Shown piece after piece: positions 1-5,846 of a stretch of DNA of 11,816 bases (within the stretch, counting starts at the first letter, position 1; each line of letters begins with the position of its first letter). Made by a program: the position numbers and the translations under genes. The notes beneath the pieces are model-generated. The model saw nothing but the letters and a program-made list of their open reading frames with translations. It was not told the DNA's origin and did not search any database. The stretch is from Oxalobacteraceae bacterium. Its GTDB lineage: Bacteria; Pseudomonadota; Gammaproteobacteria; Burkholderiales; Burkholderiaceae_D. Where the stretch lies: positions 1 to 11,816 of the forward strand of contig JAIXQV010000063.1 of the NCBI GenBank assembly GCA_027485535.1. Direction: 5' to 3'.

Positions 1-1
1 C

Positions 2-223
2 GTACGCCGCTGCGGCAAGGCCTTCCTTGCCTACTCCCTCGGCTGGGTCATGATCGGTATTGCAGCACCCGCCATCATCAGCGCCCTCCTAAGCTTGCTC
101 CTTGGCAAGACTCTCGTCACCGTCATGCTGCTGATGCCGCTGTCGGTCATTCTCACCCTAGTGATGTACTGCTCTTTCTATCCCACCTATACCGCCGTGT
201 TTGAGCGGCCGGAACAATTCTAG
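2..223 (+). CDS. C-terminal part of a BPSS1780-family-like membrane protein (5' end outside window)
   Basis: The frame is open from the left edge to TAG at 221-223, giving 73 residues that begin VRRCGKAFLAYSLGWVMIG and end TAVFERPEQF. Two hydrophobic stretches are visible, roughly residues 9-32 and 37-60, and both are long enough to span a membrane. The ending, with Phe-Tyr and Tyr spaced as in CSFYPTYTAVFE after a MPL-containing helix, resembles from memory the C-terminus of the uncharacterised BPSS1780 family of inner-membrane proteins common in Burkholderiales. The function of that family is not known. The N-terminal part, its start and its promoter lie outside the window. No convincing terminator follows the stop codon. 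The coding call is solid on composition and open frame. The family name rests on a short remembered pattern and is less certain. Confidence 0.6.
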   Translation, partial: VRRCGKAFLAYSLGWVMIGIAAPAIISALLSLLLGKTLVTVMLLMPLSVILTLVMYCSFYPTYTAVFERPEQF

Positions 224-270
224 ACTGTTCTCCACAGACCTATCTAGTTTGCCTTTAAAAGCAAAAAAGC

Positions 271-302
271 CGAATTTTGTAGTTATTCCGCTACGAATTT
301 TG
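271..302. repeat. 9-bp direct repeat upstream of the first orphan gene
   Basis: CGAATTTTG occurs perfectly at 271-279 and 294-302, 23 bp apart start to start, about two helical turns. The pair lies just upstream of the Shine-Dalgarno of the gene at 329. Between the copies, GTAG and CTAC can form a short 4-bp stem. The position suits a regulator binding a tandem site, or a pause in the leader, but no known box is recognised. The spacing does not match the TTCG-N16-TTCG hrp II box or the PIP box on either strand. Confidence 0.4.
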
Positions 303-328
303 ATTGAAAAGTTTCCACGGAGGGCCTC

Positions 329-769
329 ATGGCAATCAACCGAGCGCAGGGAACCAACGGTACCAATTACAAGCTTCAAGAACCCGAACCGAGCAAAAGT
401 GGAAAAACCTCGGAAATTTATTATGAAAAGATTGATAGAAAGACCGGCGAAACGAAGTTAAAAAGTGCTGATGGAAAGCTCGGTTTCCTATTAATGAAAG
501 CGCGTGGTTATTCTTTGATGAAAGAGGATACAGCACGTAGTTATTTGAAGACGCAGGTGCAACATACTTCGGTCGATGCGAATTTGAACCTTAAGAAATC
601 TGATTCTATGTTTTTTAAGAAGCGCGAGGTAATACCTGCTTCAGCATTTATGCAAAGCATCAAAGTGCACCAAGACTATGATCAGGTTGCCTTTGGCATC
701 CGATTGGATCGGGTCTTTAACCCACTACCAAGCGTTACGGACCCTTCGGAACCTAAAAATTCGACTTAA
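329..769 (+). CDS. Orphan basic protein, 146 aa, function unknown
   Basis: ATG at 329 follows a strong Shine-Dalgarno, GGAGGG at 319-324, with 4 nt spacing, and the stop ends at 769. The protein is hydrophilic and lysine-rich, with no signal peptide or membrane segment. Residues 1-45 (MAINRAQGTN onward) are polar and probably disordered. Residues 46-100 are more regular and contain SVDANLNLKKS (81-91). The tail (131-146) is rich in Pro, Ser and Thr. The first residues match those of the next orphan (MAIQRA), and a weak internal motif is also shared, so the two may be distant paralogues. The gene is more A+T-rich than uvrD or the thi genes, which suggests acquisition. No family was recognised. 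A disordered polar N-terminus without a signal peptide is compatible with a type III secretion substrate, but it is not evidence for one. The coding call rests on the ribosome binding site and the protein-like composition. Confidence 0.72.
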   Translation: MAINRAQGTNGTNYKLQEPEPSKSGKTSEIYYEKIDRKTGETKLKSADGKLGFLLMKARGYSLMKEDTARSYLKTQVQHTSVDANLNLKKSDSMFFKKREVIPASAFMQSIKVHQDYDQVAFGIRLDRVFNPLPSVTDPSEPKNST

Positions 770-962
770 AGCCAAAGAAATTCTTAACTGAAATTTTATG
801 GGCGCTCAGCAACTCACGTAACTGCTCGATACAGAGAAAATAGGATCTAGGCCATTCATCAAAATCTTTTTCGACCCCCTCGATTACGTTAGTACTTGGT
901 GGTACTAGCTACCGTCGTGAAATGCTCGCGTTAGGCCACGCGTAGTACTTCGCAAAGCTAAT
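753..962 (-). pseudogene. Possible decayed minus-strand reading frame in the 327-bp gap between the two small orphans
   Basis: The gap 770-1096 has no intact gene. On the minus strand one frame is open from 962 to 912 (17 codons, including KYYAWPNASISRR), is cut by TAG at 909-911, and continues from 908 to 756 (51 codons, stop 753-755). The second block has a protein-like middle, DFDEWPRSYFLCIEQLRELL, with helix-like periodicity. It has no ATG, GTG or TTG start near its 5' end, and it runs into the end of the plus-strand orphan gene. This fits the remains of a gene, but a chance open frame of this length is also possible. Two small hairpins overlap it: 890-907 (6-bp stem TAGTAC/GTACTA, 6-nt loop) and 926-943 (5-bp stem CGCGT/ACGCG, arms 927-931 and 938-942). 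From 963 to 1096 I see only A+T-rich leader sequence for the next gene. Confidence 0.25.
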
Positions 963-1096
963 TTAACGACAACAGGTTCAATCATCCTATTTAGAATTGT
1001 TTAACCGCCTAAATACGCCCGCAACTTTTTTAGCTGATGGCGAATTCAAACAAGGGCTATCCTGCTTTAATAGTTCTGTCTGAGTGAGATGAGGAT

Positions 1097-1462
1097 ATGG
1101 CCATTCAAAGAGCTTCACCGAGTGCAGCAAACCCCCTCAATCAAGCATCGGAAGTCCAGTCTTCAAAAGGCTATACGGTTCTGCAAGGCGACGGGATAGC
1201 CTCTAAATCTCTCAAGAGCAAGGTAAAGAACTTGCTCCATACTTTAAGCAGCCCTTTTCGGGCGCTGACTCGTCAGCATGTACAAAGCAAGTTATCGAGA
1301 CAAAGCATGGCGGATGGCATGATGAACATTAAATCATCTGCTTCATCGGCTAACACGATGAGAGCAAGCATCGCGCAGTCCGGCGTAGTGTATGAGGTTA
1401 CCGGTGGGGTCGGAGGTATGGGCAAGTTCAAGCCACCACCACCTGACTTTATCTGGGCATGA
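1097..1462 (+). CDS. Orphan protein, 121 aa, function unknown
   Basis: ATG at 1097 follows GATGAGG (1088-1094), which is close to the start codon, and the stop TGA is 1460-1462. The protein begins MAIQRASPSAANPL and residues 1-40 are rich in Ser, Ala, Gln and Asn. Residues 38-70 form a basic amphipathic-looking stretch (LKSKVKNLLHTL onward). Residues 70-81 read SMADGMMNIKSS and resemble residues 81-91 of the upstream orphan. Next come a Ser/Ala-rich segment, a glycine-rich VTGGVGGMG (101-109) and a short tail with four prolines (113-116). There is no signal peptide or membrane helix. It converges on uvrD, and its stop codon lies inside an inverted repeat shared with uvrD's stop. No family was recognised. 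Secretion or a host-interaction role would be speculation. The call is weaker than for the upstream orphan because the ribosome binding site is closely spaced. Confidence 0.6.
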   Translation: MAIQRASPSAANPLNQASEVQSSKGYTVLQGDGIASKSLKSKVKNLLHTLSSPFRALTRQHVQSKLSRQSMADGMMNIKSSASSANTMRASIAQSGVVYEVTGGVGGMGKFKPPPPDFIWA

Positions 1463-1487
1463 GTCGCGTTATCCAACGACTCATGCC
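1456..1487. terminator. Perfect 11-bp inverted repeat over both convergent stop codons
   Basis: GGCATGAGTCG (1456-1466) is repeated inverted as CGACTCATGCC (1477-1487), with a 10-nt loop. The left arm contains the plus-strand stop TGA (1460-1462) and the right arm the uvrD stop (1481-1483). A strong hairpin between convergent genes usually acts as a bidirectional terminator. Neither side has the T-tract of an intrinsic terminator, so it may instead protect 3' ends or stop transcription inefficiently. Confidence 0.42.
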
Positions 1488-3760
1488 ACCCGCTCCAGCT
1501 TCGCAATACCTAAATCCAATAACTTCATGCCATTGCGGCCGAAGTTGATGTGCGCCCGCGCTTGAGTGCCACTGCCCTCAATGTTCACGATCACACCGTC
1601 GCCGAACTTGGCATGGCGCACATTCTCGCCAATCCGCCAGCCGACATCGCGACTCATTTTCTGGGCGATCTGGTTACTCCCGAATTCGGGCACATCAACC
1701 CAAGCCGCCTTGGGCTGCGGCTGTCCGAACCAGTGCCCTTGTACTTTCGGTGACAGCCACTTCAGGCTGTCTTCCGGTAGCTCGTCGAAGAAGCGCGACT
1801 TCATGTTGTAGCGGGTCTGGCCGTGCAGCATGCGGGTCTGGGCAAAGCTCATGTACAAACGTTTGCGGGCTCGCGTGATCGCGACATACATCAGCCGACG
1901 CTCTTCCTCCACGCCGTCATCCGCCTCTTCGCTGTTCTCATGCGGGAACAGACCTTCCTCCAGACCGGTGATAAACACCGCGTCGAATTCCAGACCTTTC
2001 GCTGAATGTACGGTCATCAGCTGGATAGCGTCTTGCCCTGCCTGTGCCTGATTGTCACCCGCCTCGAGCGAGGCATGCGACAGAAACGCTGAGAGTGGTG
2101 ACATCAGCGTGGTCAGTGGTGCGTCGGCATCAATGATCTGGGTACCGTCACCGGTAGTGATCAGCTCGTTCGACGCCGGCTGCGCGCGCGGACCGAGTAA
2201 GGCGGGCGCGTCCAGCCCGAAACCTTCTTCTGATACAAACACGGTTGCTGCGGCAATCAGCTGCTCCAGGTTTTCGATGCGGTCGGCGCCTTCTTTTTCG
2301 CCCTGATAGTGAACAATGAGCGTACTCTTTTCGAGCATCACCTGAACCATCTCGGGTAGTGGTAGTTGCTGGGTTTCGAAGCGCATGGCTTCGATCAGCT
2401 TGACGAAACTACCCAACGAGCTACCCGCCTTACCAGCGACATAGGGTACGGCTGCATATAAAGACACTGCGTACTGCCTTGCCGCGTCTTGTAACTGCTC
2501 GATGGAGCGAGCACCAATGCCACGCGTCGGGAAATTCACCACACGCAGAAAAGCGGAATCATTATGGGGGTTGTCGATGAGCTGCAAATACGCAATCGCA
2601 TGCTTCACCTCGGCGCGCTCAAAGAATCGCTGACCACCATAGACCCGATACGGCAACCCTGCAGAGAATAGCGCATGCTCGATCACGCGTGACTGCGCAT
2701 TGGATCGGTATAGAAACGCAATCTCGCTACGCAACCATCCCTCACTGAGCAAACTTTTCACTTCCTCGATCAACCATTGGGCTTCTTGCAAATCACTCGA
2801 CGCCTCATACACCCGAATCTGTTCGCCATGCCCGGCGTCCGTACGTAGGTTTTTACCAAGCCGGTTGGTATTGTGCGAAATAAGCTGGTTGGCTGAGTCA
2901 AGAATATGGCCATGCGAGCGATAGTTCTGCTCAAGCTTGATTAGGTTCTGAACATTGAACTCGCGCTCGAATGCCGCCATATTGCCGACATTAGCGCCAC
3001 GAAAGGCGTAAATACTCTGATCATCATCGCCCACCGCGAATACGGCATTGTTCTGACCAGCGATCAGCTTTAGCCATTGGTATTGCAGATCATTGGTATC
3101 CTGAAACTCATCGACCAACACATGCTTGAAGCGCGCCTGATAATGCTCACGTAGCGGTTGGTTACGCGATAGCAGCTCATAGCTGCGCAGCAGAAGTTCT
3201 GCGAAGTCGACCACACCTTCGCGCTGGCACTGCTCATCATAGGCTGCGTAAAGCTCGACGAACTTCCGGGTGAAGTCATCATGCGCCTCGACTGCATCTG
3301 CGCGTAAGCCTTGGTCTTTGGCGCTGTTCACAAAGTACTGCAGCTGCTTCGGCGGATATTTTTCATCATCCACATTCAGGCGCTTCATCAGCCGCTTGAT
3401 GGCAGAGAGTTGATCGGCGGAGTCTAAAATCTGAAACGTTTGGGGCAATGCGGCATCGCGATGGTGCGCACGCAGCAAGCGGTTACACAGACCATGAAAG
3501 GTGCCTATCCACATTCCACGAGTGTTGATCGGCAGCATGGTCGACAACCGCGCCAGCATTTCCTTGGCGGCCTTGTTGGTGAAGGTGACCGCCAACAAGC
3601 CCGCTGGCGAGATTTGCATAGTTTGAATTAACCAAGCAATGCGCGTGGTTAGCACGCGGGTTTTACCAGAGCCAGCGCCGGCAAGAATCAACGCGGGCTG
3701 AGCGGGTAAGGTAACGGCGGCGAGTTGCTCGGGATTGAGGTTGTGCAGGAGGTTTTGCAT
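1481..3760 (-). CDS. uvrD: DNA helicase II, UvrD (superfamily 1A, 3'-5')
   Basis: This is an ATP-driven 3'-5' helicase acting in nucleotide excision repair (strand removal after UvrABC), in mismatch repair, and in clearing proteins from DNA. The 759 residues are a full-length protein (the family is about 720). Visible helicase motifs, in order: Walker A AGAGSGKT (27-34, Lys33), VTFTNKAAKEM (58-68), VDEFQDTN (216-223), DDDQSIYAFRGA (245-256), QNYRS (278-282), LMTVHSAKGLEF (581-592) and YVAITRARKRLYMS (625-638). Residues about 704-759 (VGWRIGENVRHAKFGDGVI onward) match the Tudor-like C-terminal domain that binds RNA polymerase. The start MQNLLHNLNPEQ aligns with the usual UvrD N-terminus. No Shine-Dalgarno precedes the ATG, and a consensus -10 lies only 6 nt upstream, so a leaderless mRNA is plausible. 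It lies 61 nt downstream of the 390-aa orphan on the same strand and may also be read from that gene. Confidence 0.96.
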   Translation of the reverse strand: MQNLLHNLNPEQLAAVTLPAQPALILAGAGSGKTRVLTTRIAWLIQTMQISPAGLLAVTFTNKAAKEMLARLSTMLPINTRGMWIGTFHGLCNRLLRAHHRDAALPQTFQILDSADQLSAIKRLMKRLNVDDEKYPPKQLQYFVNSAKDQGLRADAVEAHDDFTRKFVELYAAYDEQCQREGVVDFAELLLRSYELLSRNQPLREHYQARFKHVLVDEFQDTNDLQYQWLKLIAGQNNAVFAVGDDDQSIYAFRGANVGNMAAFEREFNVQNLIKLEQNYRSHGHILDSANQLISHNTNRLGKNLRTDAGHGEQIRVYEASSDLQEAQWLIEEVKSLLSEGWLRSEIAFLYRSNAQSRVIEHALFSAGLPYRVYGGQRFFERAEVKHAIAYLQLIDNPHNDSAFLRVVNFPTRGIGARSIEQLQDAARQYAVSLYAAVPYVAGKAGSSLGSFVKLIEAMRFETQQLPLPEMVQVMLEKSTLIVHYQGEKEGADRIENLEQLIAAATVFVSEEGFGLDAPALLGPRAQPASNELITTGDGTQIIDADAPLTTLMSPLSAFLSHASLEAGDNQAQAGQDAIQLMTVHSAKGLEFDAVFITGLEEGLFPHENSEEADDGVEEERRLMYVAITRARKRLYMSFAQTRMLHGQTRYNMKSRFFDELPEDSLKWLSPKVQGHWFGQPQPKAAWVDVPEFGSNQIAQKMSRDVGWRIGENVRHAKFGDGVIVNIEGSGTQARAHINFGRNGMKLLDLGIAKLERVA

Positions 3761-3766
3761 GCCGCG

Positions 3767-3772
3767 ATTATA
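3767..3772 (-). promoter_or_regulatory. Consensus -10 box 6 nt before the uvrD ATG
   Basis: Minus-strand TATAAT spans 3772 to 3767, and the uvrD ATG begins at 3760. A transcript starting the usual 6-8 nt after the -10 would begin at or within a base of the A of ATG. No good -35 is seen: at 17-bp spacing the hexamer is CGTGTC. The box could be chance, but the absence of a Shine-Dalgarno agrees with a leaderless start. Confidence 0.4.
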
Positions 3773-3773
3773 T

Positions 3774-3800
3774 GACGGCGTGACGCAGAGACACGCCGTC
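3774..3800. repeat. Perfect 9-bp inverted repeat between the 390-aa orphan and uvrD
   Basis: GACGGCGTG (3774-3782) and CACGCCGTC (3792-3800) form a 9-bp GC-rich stem with a 9-nt loop. It follows the orphan's stop (3822) on the minus strand and abuts the predicted uvrD -10, filling the -35/-10 spacer. It could be a terminator without a U-tract for the orphan, or an operator or hairpin within the uvrD promoter. An SOS LexA box (CTG-N10-CAG) is not what this is. Confidence 0.42.
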
Positions 3801-3821
3801 TATCGTGAGACACCCCGCCAA

Positions 3822-4994
3822 TCAATCGCTAGGCGTCTTTTGATCGACTTTTTCTTCCATGGCCGGTTTCTGATGCTCGTTTAACTGTATGTCTGACTTA
3901 GCTGTCGGTTTTTCTTTTTGCTCAGGAATGCTTGATAAATAATCGCGGCGCTCGGGCTTGGCTTGAGACCCGTCCTGTTTCTGCATGAAGGGGAACTGGC
4001 TAATGTCGATCTTGACGCTTTCCGGAATGTCGGGCTTGACATGCTGGAGATTTGCTAATGATGAACGCCTGAAAATAATGCTTGTTTTTCGATTGTTGGT
4101 ATCAGCATCTGCAACAATCACGGTTTGTCGGCGAGCTTCTTTGATAATCAGTCGGCATAAGGTATCTAGCAGGCGGGACCACGGGTAAGGTGCGAACTTG
4201 GCGTTCGCCTGATAAATCGTTCCCTTTTTCCCGCTGAGCGGGTGCGCACTCAACCAGCGGTGGCAAAAAAACTGAAGATCAGCATTACCGGTAACCTTCC
4301 GAACCATCTCGCGGTAGCTTTCCTTGGGATTAAGAAAGTTACGCAGAAAATCCTCCATCGCCTTGATACCCGATATTGCTTGCTCCGGGCCCCGGTCCTC
4401 TGATCGGGTCAGTGCGTTGACTAGCATTAGCCGGGTCGAGGGCTCCATGTTCAAAAATTGCCTGGCACGTTGACGCTTGATTTTTTGTGTATCCGATTGA
4501 TGCTGGTAGATGTCGATTTCTTTTTCTTGCCAGGCTTTCATCGTTGAATCTGCATAGGCGCGATTCAATACCTTGAGATACGGTTTGATGTCGCCGACTT
4601 TGATGTCTCGGTCGAGTGGTGTCGTGATGGAAAATATTTTTAGGGCACGATTTGCATCGCGCTGCTCCTGTGTCAGATATTTGAATTTTTTTTCGACGGT
4701 CTCGGTGGTCCGTAGCAGAATCTCCATGAATTCGTGTCGTTGCTTTCTCAAGTTGGTAACGGCGACAGGATCAGCGGCGCATTTCTGCGCCTTGCCGGCG
4801 AAACCAACCCACGGCTCACCCCTCACCGTATAGTCTGCGTGTAGCACCCGACTATTTTTCTCTCCGCGAATCACCTCATAAATCGTTCGGATATTCTTGG
4901 CATTACCACTCGGGCTCAGCAACACATAGGGATTGCCAGCGTTATAGATGGGCTCTGTGGTGCGCGTCAAAGGCACGGGTGAACCAGGTTTCAT
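3822..4994 (-). CDS. Orphan soluble protein, 390 aa, function unknown
   Basis: ATG at 4992-4994 is preceded by the Shine-Dalgarno AAGGAG (minus strand, 5005-5000) with a 5-nt spacer of five T, a strong start. There is no signal peptide or transmembrane segment. Residues 1-30 are rich in Pro, Ser, Thr and Asn and probably flexible. Residues 80-180 are strongly helical and charged (NLRKQRHEFMEILL; then KAWQEKEIDIYQHQ). Residues 181-300 look like a folded core, with DLQFFCHRWL (239-248) and WSRLLDTLCRLIIKEARRQT (272-291). Residues 335-390 are a polar tail dominated by Lys, Glu, Gln and Pro. Cysteines are few (72, 244, 280) and not arranged as a metal site. The gene is A+T-rich relative to its neighbours, suggesting transfer. 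No family was recognised. It sits between two conserved housekeeping units, thi and uvrD, on the same strand. A secreted effector or an unfamiliar phage or defence protein are both open. Confidence 0.85.
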   Translation of the reverse strand: MKPGSPVPLTRTTEPIYNAGNPYVLLSPSGNAKNIRTIYEVIRGEKNSRVLHADYTVRGEPWVGFAGKAQKCAADPVAVTNLRKQRHEFMEILLRTTETVEKKFKYLTQEQRDANRALKIFSITTPLDRDIKVGDIKPYLKVLNRAYADSTMKAWQEKEIDIYQHQSDTQKIKRQRARQFLNMEPSTRLMLVNALTRSEDRGPEQAISGIKAMEDFLRNFLNPKESYREMVRKVTGNADLQFFCHRWLSAHPLSGKKGTIYQANAKFAPYPWSRLLDTLCRLIIKEARRQTVIVADADTNNRKTSIIFRRSSLANLQHVKPDIPESVKIDISQFPFMQKQDGSQAKPERRDYLSSIPEQKEKPTAKSDIQLNEHQKPAMEEKVDQKTPSD

Positions 4995-5023
4995 AAAAAC
5001 TCCTTGTCGATATAAGTAAAGCT

Positions 5024-5083
5024 AAGCCTAGTGACGATTGGTCTCGTTGATGTTCGAGAGAGTCAATCAAAAAACTAAGGCTT
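5024..5083. repeat. Imperfect nested inverted repeat upstream of the 390-aa orphan
   Basis: Outer arms AAGCCTAGT (5024-5032) and ACTAAGGCTT (5074-5083) are complementary except for one unpaired base. Inside, GATTG (5036-5040) pairs with CAATC (5064-5068), and TCTCG (5042-5046) with CGAGA (5055-5059), leaving an 8-nt loop. On the minus strand this is just upstream of, or within, the promoter and leader of the orphan (Shine-Dalgarno 5005-5000). A possible weak -10 (TTATAT) lies between repeat and gene. It may be an operator or leader structure; bulges keep confidence low. Confidence 0.25.
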
Positions 5084-5193
5084 GGTATTGAAGAGGGCTG
5101 AGGGTGATTAAAAGAAAAAGCTGCCGTGGTCGTGCCAACTTTATAACCAGTAGCTAGTTTTTTCTGCGCCTCTGAGTAGCGAATGAGAAATGC

Positions 5194-5217
5194 GGGTTCC
5201 CAGGATGATGGGAAGCC
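5194..5217 (-). terminator. Weak candidate terminator of the thi operon
   Basis: TTCCCA (5197-5202) and TGGGAA (5209-5214) pair around a 6-nt loop, and two more G-C pairs follow beyond one mismatch. It lies 18 nt past the thiE stop on the minus strand. The sequence after the stem (GCATTTCTC) is only modestly T-rich, so this is a poor intrinsic terminator. It is the best hairpin in the 240-bp spacer 4995-5234, which holds no gene. Confidence 0.28.
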
Positions 5218-5234
5218 TTGTCAGATTTAATTGA

Positions 5235-5846
5235 TCACTGGCGGAATAGCGAAGCAAATTCCGCTGCCGCAGATCGATGATCAGCCGCAGCATAGACACT
5301 ACTGATCGCGGCTACGGCATGGGCGCCGAGTTCGATAAGCGAACGAGCGTTCTGCGGTGTCATGCCACCAATCACGCACAGGGGTAGATCGATTTCAGAT
5401 AACGCGCGCGTGATGATATCTGGGGGTGTTGTTACCTCGTACTTCTTAACGCGCGACGGATAGAAGCCGCCAAATGCGACATAGCTTGCGCCCGCTGCTG
5501 CCGCGTCCCGCGCTAGTTGCAAATCACCGTAGCAAGAGGCGCCAACGATTTTAGCTTTGCCGATATTCGCTCGTACTTCAGCGACCGAGGCATCGGTACC
5601 ACCGACATGAATGCCATCGGCATCGATACGGTCGCACAAGTCGAGATGGTCGTTGATGATGAGCGGTATGTTCAGGCGTCGGCATAAACTCAATAGCGCG
5701 GCTGCCTGCTCAGCGCGCAGTGCGTCGCTGGCGGTCTTGTGACGATACTGCAGCATGCTCGCGCCGCCGGCGATCGCCTGCTCACTCGCCGCGATGAGTT
5801 TATCGGTGTCATCCCAGTCGGGAGTGACGAGGTACAAGCCTTTCAT
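5235..5846 (-). CDS. thiE: Thiamin-phosphate synthase ThiE
   Basis: ThiE joins HMP-PP and carboxylated thiazole phosphate to make thiamin monophosphate in the cytosol. The 203 residues match the family length for a TIM barrel. Visible motifs: LYLVTPD (4-10), YRHK (34-37, substrate-binding region), LIINDHLDLC (62-71), DGIHVGG (77-83), VGASCY (101-106), YVAFGGFYPSRVKK (122-135) and VIGGMTPQNA (158-167). The start is ATG 5844-5846, because GAAGGAGA (minus strand, 5858-5851) lies 4 nt upstream and the protein then begins at the conserved LYLVTP strand. A longer in-frame extension to 6071 only reads through thiD out of frame. The ATG overlaps the thiD stop (ATGA), implying translational coupling. 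It is the last gene of the operon. HVGG and FGGFYPSRVKK differ from the common HVGQ and GPxFPTxTK forms, probably a lineage variant. Confidence 0.95.
   Translation of the reverse strand: MKGLYLVTPDWDDTDKLIAASEQAIAGGASMLQYRHKTASDALRAEQAAALLSLCRRLNIPLIINDHLDLCDRIDADGIHVGGTDASVAEVRANIGKAKIVGASCYGDLQLARDAAAAGASYVAFGGFYPSRVKKYEVTTPPDIITRALSEIDLPLCVIGGMTPQNARSLIELGAHAVAAISSVYAAADHRSAAAEFASLFRQ

Noticed and set aside
239..328. hrp II or PIP box upstream of the first orphan
   Set aside because: The repeated CGAA/TTCG elements are 19 nt apart, not the 15 or 16 nt of these boxes, and the flanking bases do not match.
201..461. 86-codon plus-strand frame overlapping the first orphan
   Set aside because: It overlaps the orphan in another frame, has no ribosome site, and its N-terminal part reads the intergenic leader.
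770..1096. CRISPR array, tRNA or insertion sequence in the gap
   Set aside because: There are no spaced direct repeats, no cloverleaf, and no terminal inverted repeats with target duplication. Only two short hairpins and a possible decayed frame are seen.
3960..4994. RasGAP-like or other eukaryotic-type domain in the 390-aa orphan
   Set aside because: A stretch around residues 196-222 faintly recalls RasGAP, but the arginine-finger and FLR motifs cannot be matched.
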